A stretch of DNA of 64,000 nucleotides, from NCBI GenBank assembly GCA_003260075.1, contig QLIY01000606.1:4775-68774 (forward strand), read 5' to 3'. The notes beneath the pieces were generated by a model. That model was not told the DNA's origin. It saw only the letters and a program-made list of their open reading frames with translations, and ran no database searches. Shown here piece after piece: positions 12,301-21,758 of the stretch. The first letter of the stretch is position 1; every line of letters begins with the position of its first letter. This stretch comes from Phallusia mammillata (lineage: Eukaryota > Chordata > Ascidiacea > Phlebobranchia > Ascidiidae). The position numbers and the translations under genes are program-made.

Positions 12301-14728
12301 GTTACTATTGTCTTTTACCAAGCGAAAACTAACTAGCTAACCCCCCCCCCTGGCCAATTTGCCTGAAAAGCTTCATAAACAATACAGTTGTATGGTTTAC
12401 ACTTACACTTTGTTTTTATCTTTGAAGCGCAAAATTCGACAACATTATTACGCATCAGTTACTTACACCGATGCAATGGTTGGAAAAGTCTTAAAACAAC
12501 TTGAAGCATATGGATTTGCTGACAACACTATTGTTACTTTGATAGGAGATCATGGTAAGATTATTTTGGGGGAATCTGTGCAAAAAGCTTTTGAACAGAA
12601 AATAATGGTGTAGCTGCAGTGCATTGTTTCATTATCCACCAATTGTGCCTGACACTTTTTTGCACTCCATAATGTTTTAACGTTGCACAGCTTGCTTGGT
12701 GATTCGTTTTTATTGTGTTACTATTGTTTTTTACCAAGCGAAAACTAACTAGCTAATTATGGGTCCCCTTCCCCCCCCCCCGGTGACTGGTGCAAATATG
12801 AAAACTTTGAAGTGGTCACTAGAGTACCCATGCTTGTCCATGTGCCACGTGTTACAGACAAACAAAACTTAAAGCAGCGGAAGTTTCAGTATATGGATGC
12901 TCTTGAAATTTCACAATCAGGAACAGAAATAGGTAAATCAGATTTTCCATGAAATTTTATATGATTTTTTTACTTTTTCGGGAGTCCAATTTATAAAATT
13001 TGTTGTTTTATTTTTATCTAGAATGGGCAGGCAAGGCCTAAATGGGTTATGCTTACTTTAAGTATGCCATCCAACTGCTTGTTTATATTGTAAGTTTGTT
13101 GAATTGTTTTTAAAACAGCTTTTTCAAGTGATGGAGTTGCTGACACCTGTATGTTTTTACCCATTGGGTTTTTCTCATAGAGGCACAAGTGACAAAGACA
13201 TGATTAGAACTCATTACCTTGTGAACAATGATCCAAAAAATATTGAAATAAATGTATGTTGTGCCAAACCAGTATATGTATGAAAATCTTGCAAATTTTT
13301 TCATAGGCAATTTTTCACTAAACTTTTCACTACGTTTAAACTTTCTGAAAATATTTGGTTTTAATAAAATACAATACTTCGCATAACACAATTGCATGCA
13401 TCTTGCACTGCATTAATAATTTGGTGACCAGTCATTGCTGTTGCACTTAATTTACACATTGCTTAATATTATTTCCTGTCATAGGATTGCAGACAAATGC
13501 TTTAGTGGAAGCAGTTGATCTTTTTCCAACACTCAGTGAATTAGCTGGAATTGAAGTTCCACCATATTGCCCCGATAATCCATTCAAAGTGAGAATTTAA
13601 AAGACTTTGTTGACAAGATTTTCATAAAAACTAAAGCAGATAAAGCTAAACAGCAACAAACTTTTAGGTTGATTTTTGCACGGAAGGGTCAAGCTTTGTC
13701 AGGTTGCTGAATCATGCTGGAAAGAAGAAAGGTGAGTCAGCAAAAAAAATATTGTCAAAAAGTTGCAAACTAGACTTTTGAATTATGATAGCATCAATTC
13801 AAAAAGTAATAGAATCAAAATGTCATTGTACAACATAACTTATAATATTTGTACTTACTATAGTTGTATGACACAACAAAGTTAATCAAAAATATGTTTT
13901 TGTTTGATATTATACAATTTCTTTGAAATTATACAAATCCTGTATTGTTTTTGTGTTTGTTCACAAACATTTGTTTTTTTTGTAATTTTGTTCATTTTTT
14001 TGCAGAAATTAAATGGAAAGACACAGTGTTTAGTCAATATCCGCGACCCTCTGACTACCCCCAGATGAACACTGACCATCCAAAGTTGAAACACATTAAG
14101 ATAATGGGTTATACAATGCGCACTCCCCCCCCCCAGACGCAGTGTTTAGTCAATATCCGCGACCCTCTGACTACCCCCAGAAGAACACTGACCATCCAAA
14201 GTTGAAACACATTAAGATAATGGGTTATACGATGCGCACCAACAGATACAGATACACAGAATGGGTTGGGTTTGATCCCACAAATTTCAAAGCCAATTTC
14301 TCAGAGGTAATGAATGTTGCACTTTTTCCATTTTTGTTGTTTTAACTTTTATTATCCATATGTTTGTTTGAATAAAAAAAATATTTTATATTTCAATTTT
14401 TTGTAGTATTACAGTGTTTTTTAAGAAGAAACCTTGCCCTTCGGTAAATAAAAACTTAATATTAATTGAAATGCTCCAAAAATTTCACAAAATTTAAAGT
14501 AAGTTAAGAACGGTATAACTTAACTAAAGTGTACACATTTCACAGCCTAAACCTGCCAACAAATATTTGGTTGGAACTTATTCACAGGTGCATGGAAAGG
14601 AACTATATCTGCATAATTCTGACCCACTTGAAATTTACAATGTTGCCAATCTTAAAATGTATGCGGACTTGGCAGAAAGTCTTCATAAGAAATTACTGGC
14701 TGGATGGAAAGGTGTCCTGCCTGCTTAA
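9379..14728 (+). CDS. Iduronate-2-sulfatase, copy 2 (divergent; exons 8 and 11 interrupted by poly-C)
   Basis: Same 12-exon plan as copy 1: 9379-9436, 9665-9801, 10313-10490, 10898-10986, 11159-11308, 11481-11708, 12012-12138, exon 8 (remaining part 12782-12932), 13485-13588, 13668-13731, exon 11 (14006-14124 plus 14135-14306), 14588-14728. The active-site signature is CGPSR, still C-x-P-S-R. DD, GKVFHP, HKPH and GDHG are kept. Differences from copy 1 include Lys in place of the Gly that follows FHP at the exon 3/4 joint, and PKLKH in place of PSLKD near the C-terminus. The exon 1 donor is GTCAGT, weaker than GTAAGT in the other copies. Exon 7 occurs twice (again at 12428-12554, one synonymous change). 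The first 19 or so bases of exon 8 are replaced by C11 at 12771-12781, and exon 11 is split by C10 at 14125-14134, which shifts the frame. If these runs are artefacts, the gene is probably intact; as written it is not. Confidence 0.85.
11935..12756. repeat. Tandem duplication around IDS copy 2 exon 7, C10 junction
   Basis: 11935-12340 and 12351-12756 repeat with a period of 416 bp around C10 (12341-12350). Each half has a full exon 7 with acceptor and donor. The exons differ by one synonymous base (AAAGTT against AAAGTC), and a few intron bases differ. Including both exons would insert 42 codons plus one base and shift the frame. Confidence 0.9.
12771..12781. other. C11 run replacing the start of IDS copy 2 exon 8
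   Basis: In copies 1 and 3 the corresponding stretch holds the intron 7 acceptor and the codons for GWSLGEH. Here those bases are absent and coding resumes at GGTGACTGG (12782). The lost segment follows the catalytic GDH motif. No duplication flanks the run. Confidence 0.8.
14025..14238. repeat. Tandem duplication inside IDS copy 2 exon 11, C10 junction
   Basis: Period 116 bp around C10 at 14125-14134. The halves encode [17 protein letters not shown] and [17 protein letters not shown], so they differ by two amino-acid changes, as two alleles might. The join is out of frame. Confidence 0.9.
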
Positions 14729-15460
14729 ATAACAGGTCAATTTTATAGTAGTTAGTGTGCTTTTTGTGAAGTTGTATTTTTGCCTATAAATAGCTTGACA
14801 GTTATATTTGCCATGTAAATAGAGGTTTATTGTCAGTACGGCCTTTACAGGATTTTGTACAGTGATTTAAACCACTGAATGTTAATAAATATGCCGCAAG
14901 ATTTTAGCAATGGAATCTTGGTTTAATGATTAGTATTTTTTGTACTTTTATAGATCATATTTTCCCCCCCCCCTAACTTAACTAAAGTGTACACATTTCA
15001 CAGCCTAAACCTGCCAACAAAAATTTGGTTGGAACTTATTCACAGGTGCATGCAAAAGAACTATATCTGCGTAATTCTGACCCACTTGAGCCCCCCCCCC
15101 CAGGTTTGTTCTATAGTAGCACACTTTTTGTGAAGTTGTTTCATGCCTGTTAATAGCTTGACACTAATATTTGCCCTGTAAATAGAGGTTTATTGTCAGT
15201 ACGGCCTTTACAGGATTTTGTACAGTGATTCAAATACTGAATGTTAACAAATATGCTCCCCCCCCCCTATTTGCCATGTAAATAGAGGTTTATTGTCAGT
15301 ACGGCCTTTACAGGACTTTGTACAGTGATTTAAACCACTGAATGCAAATAAATATGCTGCAAGATTTTAGCAATGGAATCATGGTTTAATGTTTGGTATT
15401 TTTTGTACTTTTATAGATCATATTTCCTGAAAGCAACACATCATTTATGACTTTTTGTGG
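14729..15460 (+). other. 3-prime UTR region of IDS copy 2, in three pieces
   Basis: Three C10-C11 runs (14964-14973, 15091-15101, 15258-15267) separate partial repeats of the exon 12/3-prime UTR segment. 14729-14958 is, as far as I can compare by eye, identical to 24381-24610 of copy 3. 15102-15257 is a second form (starting GGTTTGTTCTATAGTAGCAC, as in copy 1). 15268-15460 is a third variant. AATAAA signals occur in the GTTAATAAATATG context. Confidence 0.75.
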
Positions 15461-15942
15461 CAATGGGGTTGTTCAGTCGAATCAAAAAATCCGCTAGGTG
15501 GCAGCACCTTCCGGTCATACAATGCGTTGGTTTATGCTGGAGACAATAGCAAAAAACATTTATCGGCAAGCTTCGCATTTGTTTGGGGTGCAATTTTGTG
15601 CTCTAAAAGTATTTTATGAATAAATGGACTATTATTCTTGTTATCTGAGATAACTTTGTATAAATTGCAGCTTTAATATGCGTATTTCGGCTAAAATTAA
15701 GTGACTTCTCTCCATAAAGCACTGTGAAGCATCATATAATTATTTTCTGTTGTATGTGGGTAATTTTAAACTATTCCTTGATGGAAACTTGTACCGTAAC
15801 AGTATTATTGGAATGTCATTATAGTTGTATGTACAGGTTGCAAATGTTGGAAACACAGTACAACTTTTGCCTGACAAGAAGTTGCTTTCACAAAAAAGTG
15901 ATATAAAATTGCAATTAAAAGAGAAAATGCAGTAGCCTATAA
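15461..15942. other. Spacer between IDS copies 2 and 3, first part
   Basis: Homology with the other IDS units stops near 15450. No exon was recognised; the small frames here are short and lack splice or family support. Confidence 0.5.
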
Positions 15943-16432
15943 CAGTGGTTCCCAACCTTTTTTTGACGCGACCCAAATACTTACCAAAATTTTGTTTAGT
16001 GGTTTCTCGCGACCCATGGACATGCTATTTTAGTTGAATTTTTGTCTGTAAATTCGGAAAGCTTTTTAAAAATTACTACGCAAGTTTAGCAAATCAATAA
16101 CCTTATAACGAACAAATAGTGTTGTTGTTTTCGACCAAACATTTCCATTTAACCAGGACTCAGAGCTGAATCGAAGAATTATTAGCCAGACAACGCTTAA
16201 CTGTGAGCTAACACATCACTTTATGACGTCACAAACAGTTTTAACCATTATCACGACAAGTTGTGATGAAATTATTGTTGGGCAACAATTTAAAGCCTTG
16301 TGAAATATATAAAAATAACGCTACAAGGCGAAATCAAAAAGTAGATGTTCTTATTGTCACTACAACAAGCGACCCAACAGAATGTTCAGGCGACCCTACT
16401 TTGGGTCGCGACCCATAGGTTGGGAAACACTG
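15943..16432. mobile_element. hAT-type miniature element, 490 bp, with intact target duplication
   Basis: The ends are inverted repeats: CAGTGGTTCCCAACCT at the left and AGGTTGGGAAACACTG at the right (15 of 16 pair). It is flanked by a perfect 8-bp target duplication GCCTATAA (15935-15942 and 16433-16440). The 8-bp duplication and CAGTG ends are diagnostic of hAT transposons. There is no transposase frame, so it is non-autonomous. Confidence 0.93.
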
Positions 16433-16743
16433 GCCTATAACACACAATTTTGGAGCCAAACTTGAGCTCTTTTATGATCTGATATTAACACTTGAAGTCA
16501 CCAAAACATTTGCAACATCAGCAAGCAAGCAAGATTTGACAAGAAAACTATATATCCTTCTATATTTCCACTTGAGTATAATCACAACAAGGAAATTTGA
16601 ACTGTACTGACTCGAAAAACACACAACGTGCGTGGTTGGTACTACAGAAGTATCTTTCGCTGTAACTGTTTGCACTCTAAGTCCTTGCTTATCTGTGCTA
16701 CTGCTTGTCTGAGCTTAGTCCGACAAGAAAGACGGCGTTTAAC

Positions 16744-16907
16744 CTTAAAGTTAGTTTATTGAGTTAAGAGAGATAGCCTACAATAGATATGATTACGTAA
16801 CTGTGCAGATGGTAAAAGTCCCCCCCCCCCCTTAAAGTTAGTTTATTGAGTTAAGAGAGATAGCCTACAATAGATATTTACGTAAAGTGAGAGAGACAGT
16901 CTCTCGT
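16744..16907. repeat. Tandem duplication with C11-C12 junction
   Basis: CTTAAAGTTAGTTTATTGAG at 16744 recurs at 16831 (period 87) with the run at 16820-16831 between. The second half continues into a GAGA-rich tract (about 16888-16920) absent from the first. Confidence 0.8.
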
Positions 16908-17434
16908 GTGAGAGAGAAGTTAGTGTCTCTGGTATCGTTACAACACACATGAACATATATAGTGAGAAAGGTGACGATTACGTAACTGTGCAGATGGTAA
17001 AAGCTGTTAAATAGCGACAAATGACAACCGAGGTCTGAAAATGTGACGATGACGAAATAAAACGCTCATGCAATCACAGTCACTCGTACGATATTATACG
17101 CGCTTATGTATAACTGCAATACACGATGCTCCACAACATTACCGGACAATAGGAACAGAATCTAAAAGTGCAAATGGGCTGTATAAAAAAAATCAAACCA
17201 ACATCTCTCTTTCAACGTTTCATCACGTAAACGACCCTAATATAAAGAGACGGACGCTTTGGTAAACTCGCCAGCAATGCTTGATTTTAACCCTTCTTTT
17301 TCATGCTTTTTTAAAATTATTTCGGTTTTATCGTTGACGAAAAGCAAAACTCGTTAATCTTCTACAATATAAGTCTGTAATAAATCTATTTGGGTTATTA
17401 AGGTAAAACCCCCGAAACATTTCATAGCCTACAT

Positions 17435-17629
17435 CAGTTCTCAAACTGTGCGTCGTTTCAATTTTCCAAGAGCGTCGCAGAATAGTTCCGTTTCGTAACT
17501 TTTTGTTGTTGTATCAATAAACCCCACTTTAATAATAAATTTCCTCATTAACTTTTATTTGCTGGTGCGTCGCAAGTCCAAAAAACTTTTCCAGAGGCGT
17601 CTCAACAAAAACAAGTTTGAGAACCACTG
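17435..17629. mobile_element. hAT-type miniature element, about 195 bp
   Basis: The left end is CAGTTCTCAAACTG and the right end AGTTTGAGAACCACTG. The flanking 8-bp sequences are GCCTACAT (17427-17434) and GCATACAT (17630-17637), one mismatch. The interior (TGGTGCGTCGCAAGTCCA) is shared in reverse with the element at 62596-63026, so the two belong to one family. It sits exactly at the upstream boundary of IDS copy 3 homology. Confidence 0.85.
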
Positions 17630-17968
17630 GCATACATCAAAAGCAGCAGAGGGCGCTGGTACAAACTGTAACTGTGGTATAACCTGTTGATATAGGCTAT
17701 AGTAGTCAACCGTATTTTGCTTATTGCTAAAACATGTTGAGAGGTATTTGTAGAGATTATGATAATGCTTAGTGAAATGTTTGTCACAACCCCCCCCCCG
17801 AACCACTGGCATACATCAAAAGCAGCAGAGGGCGCTGGTACAAACTGCAACTGTGGTATAACCTGTTGATATAGGCTTTAGTAGTCAACCATATTTTGCT
17901 TATTGCTAAAACATGTTGAGAGGTATATGTAGAGATTATGATAATGCTTGTGAAATGTTTGCCACATT
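17621..17968. repeat. Tandem duplication upstream of IDS copy 3, C10 junction
   Basis: GAACCACTGGCATACATC at 17621 recurs at 17800 (period 179) with C10 at 17790-17799. A few substitutions separate the halves. The second half lacks the rest of the hAT element, beginning inside its right end. Confidence 0.85.
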
Positions 17969-18467
17969 TTTTTTTACAAAATCTCTTTGTTTCGACTTGC
18001 CAGCTCAAAGCTCGCGAGGAAATTAAATTGTGAAACAATGTGATGTTCGACAATCATGCCTGGTTGTACAACATTTCCCGTTAATTAGAATTTGTAAGTA
18101 CTCTGTGTCCCTGAACCTGCTTTAGCAATATGCTTTATAGCCGTATATACTTCATTCCGAGTGAATAAATTCGTTTTTGATTTTTTGCGTTGCGGTTCTT
18201 TTAAAACTAAGTTTTGTGAGATGCGGCTCGAGCATGCAGGTCTGGCCACCCCTGCTTTACACCATGGGGTGAGTGGACGCTGTCTGTGCGCAGAAATTAA
18301 GCGAGAGCGCAAGGCACAAGTGTACAGTTTTACGCCTTTATGCGGATTATATATAAACCACACTCGTTAGATTACTAGCCATTACAGTAATAACCGTTGT
18401 TTAGCGTGTAATAAAAAATGCTTATCCCTACCCTAGTTGCGACAAAAAGTCAAATGGTTTGAAAATA

Positions 18468-18478
18468 GGGACTTTCCC
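18468..18478 (+). promoter_or_regulatory. kappaB-like site upstream of IDS copy 3
   Basis: GGGACTTTCCC, 136-146 bp before the copy 3 ATG, in the same flanking context as copies 1 and 2. Motif-based only. Confidence 0.45.
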
Positions 18479-18613
18479 GTTTCGAAACTGCTGAGCCAGA
18501 AATATTTTTTTCTGACGCAGTTTGTGAAATTATAAAGTTTGATTTTCAGCAAAGTAATGTTTTTGTAAAACCGGTGATTCACTGATTTTTAAAATTTAAA
18601 GATTCAACTCAAC

Positions 18614-21600
18614 ATGTTATGGAAGTTCATATTGTTGATTGTCTGCTTCAAACATTGTAATGCCAAAACGGGTAAGTATTTTTTCTTAGTGCTAATGGTA
18701 ATAATTAAAAATAGATGTCTTAGATAACAAGTTTGTTTCTAAGGTAAGCCCAACGTTTTGTTTCTGGTTATCGATGACCTTCGACCTGCCCTTGGTTGCT
18801 ATGACTACCCCAAAGTATTGTCACCCAATATTGATAACCTGGCTTCTGTAAGCTTACAATTCAACAATGCACATGTTCAGGTATTTTTTTCATAGAGTAA
18901 TAACACCTATTTACATTGACGCTTGCAGATGGGGAATCGATTTTGCCTTTTTTCTATTTAAAAAGGTTTTTTTCCGAGTTTATATTGAAATAGGCAGCTG
19001 TCATTTTGTTGCCTGCAAAATTATGATGTTATGATGTATCAACAACAAGTTTTCATTGCCTTAAACATGATTTACATGCTGTATTGCAACTTCTACAGCA
19101 AACTGTTTGTGGTCCCCCCCCCCTTTTCTTACAAGTCGGCGACCAGATACAACTAGGTTGTATGACTTTGGTTCGTATTGGAGAACACATGCTGGAAACT
19201 ACACGACTTTGCCTCAACATTTTAAAGATAATGGATATTTTACTTACAGCATTGGAAAAGTGTTTCATCCAGGTTTGCATTGTCTATTCTTTTGCCATAG
19301 CTATTGGTTATTTTGAACACTAGACACAGATCTGTTCGTAAGTGTAATTCGAAATAAATGTAAAATGCAATATGGTTTAGGACAGACAAGCATTTAATTA
19401 TTGATTATTTATTTGAAAACGTTTTATTCTAGTGACACTCCAATTGAAGTGTTTACTTATTACAGGAATACCTTCCAATTTTACTGACGATTACCCTCTG
19501 TCTTGGTCAACTCCTGTGTTTCATCCACCAACTCAAAAATACAAAATGGCAAAGGTACTTAAACTTAAAAAAAACATGAAACCAGTGTTTCACAACCTGG
19601 GGGTCGCCAATCACTTTTAAAGGGGGTACAAAGACGCAACCCAACTGGGGATGATTTTATTCATATCATAAAACTTTCCCATCACTTCTGTTTAGCATAA
19701 TAACTCACAAGACAATTTAATTTAGAATTGGCACAACATTTGCAATTATATACTTGTATGAATGTGTTTTTTGACACAAAAAGCATGAAATGTTTAAATA
19801 GTTTATGGTGCCTCGAGCCACTAGCTAACAACAACTTTAGGGTTTTACTGTACAGCAAACTGACGCACTGTAACAGTGATGTGTTGATAAAGATATTCTC
19901 GTAGTAAAACTTCCTATGTGTGATTATAAAGGGGTAAAAACTTCAACAGGGTCACAGTGTAAAAAGTTTGAGAAAACCATTATTTACTTGAAGTTGATTT
20001 AACCCTGAAGTGTGCATTTGCTAGACCTTTAAAAAAAGACTATACCTTATGGCATATTTCTGCAATATATGTAGAGACTTATCAAAGTGGCCATTGTACT
20101 ATTACTTTATGCAAACATCTGCTGAAATGTGAAAAGTGCACTTTGTTTGAAAAAAAATAATGTTTAGGTTTGTCCTGGACCTGATGGCGACCTGCATATG
20201 AACCTGCTTTGTCCTGTAGATGTTAAAACTCAACCTGGTGGGTCTCTGCCTGACATACAAAGTGCTGAACATGCCATTGAGATGCTAAAGAACTTTAGTA
20301 AGCCCAGTGAAACCCAGGTCACCTATTAATATTTGTTACTTTATTGTACAGAACTATGCATTGCACACTTAAACATTGCCCAGAAACAAAAAACCAGCAT
20401 GTGTTTGTTTGTTAAATTTTTTTTATTTAACAATCTTTTTTAGCCTTTTTTTCTGGCTGTTGGTTTCCACAAGCCACATATTCCATTCAAATTTCCAAAA
20501 GAATATCTGGATCTTTACCCCATTGAAGAGATTGATCTTGCCCCAAACCCAGAAATACCCCCAGATTTACCCCTAGTTGCCTATTCTTCATGGCCAAGGC
20601 TGCTACTTCGTGAAGATGTCAAGTCACTGAATTTAAGTTTTCCATTTGGTCCGATTCCATGGGACTTTCAGGTCAGTTATATTTCTGTACTAAATTTTAT
20701 TATGTTTTTTATTTGTTTCTTGTACGTTGTGATGGACATAACAACAACAATAAAATATGTTCTTTCACAATGACTTTATTTGAAAGCAGTGATATCTTTA
20801 GCTGTATTGTATTTCAAAATACCATTTTGTGTGTTAAAGCCCGAACTTTCAGCTAGTTTTATTAATTAAATATGAAAAAGGTTTCGAATGCAAGAAATCT
20901 GAATGTAAGATAACCACTCTGACAAAATTGCCTAAAAAGTTGCTCTTAAAATGCCTTTACAGTTGTATGCTTACTGTCAAAACAGTTATATGATGTTATA
21001 TTTTTTGGCAACAAAAATAAACTGATGTTTTTGTTCTTTGGTTTTTGAAGCGCAAAATTCGACAACATTATTACGCATCAGTTACTTACACCGATGCAAT
21101 GGTTGGAAAAGTCTTAAAACAACTTGAAGCATCTGGATTTGCTGACAACACTATTGTTACTTTGATAGGAGATCATGGTAAGATTTAGTCTGTACAGAGA
21201 CATTCTACTTTGAAGAATCTGTGTGAAAAGCTTTGTAACAGAAATTAATACGGTGTAGCTGCAGCGCATTGTGCCATTATACACCAATTGTGCCCAACAC
21301 TTTTTGCACTCCATAATGTTTTAATTTGCGCAGCTATTTCTGACTTGGTAATTGTTTTAGTACAATTGTCTTACTATTGTCTTTTACCAAGCGAAATAAA
21401 TTCAACTCAAACTAATTAGCTAAGTACATCCAGGTTGGAGCCTTGGTGAACACGGTGACTGGTGCAAATATGAAAACTTTGAAGTGGTCACTAGAGTACC
21501 TATGCTTGTTCATGTGCCACATGTCACAGACAAACAAAAATCAAAGCAGCAAAAGTTTCAGTATATGGATGCACTTGAAACTTCACAATCACGAACCGAA

Positions 21601-21690
21601 AAAGGTAAATCTAATTTTCATGAGATTTTTTAAAAGTTTTCATAACCTGATTTATAAACTTCTTTGTTTGTTTTTGTTTTTCTTCTGGTT

Positions 21691-21758
<68 letters not shown>

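Larger units (their letters stand above)
2731..15450. repeat. Large imperfect palindrome of two IDS gene units
   Basis: The unit 2731-8668 (IDS copy 1, minus strand, with 5-prime flank) is repeated in reverse as about 8750-15450 (IDS copy 2, plus strand). Homology runs through all twelve exons, the introns and about 600 bp of promoter-side DNA. For example, the stretch around 8395-8490 matches the reverse complement of 8885-8975. The unmatched centre is about 8669-8749. The arms have diverged and carry small indels, so this is an old inverted duplication or a more recent one homogenised unevenly. Confidence 0.85.
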
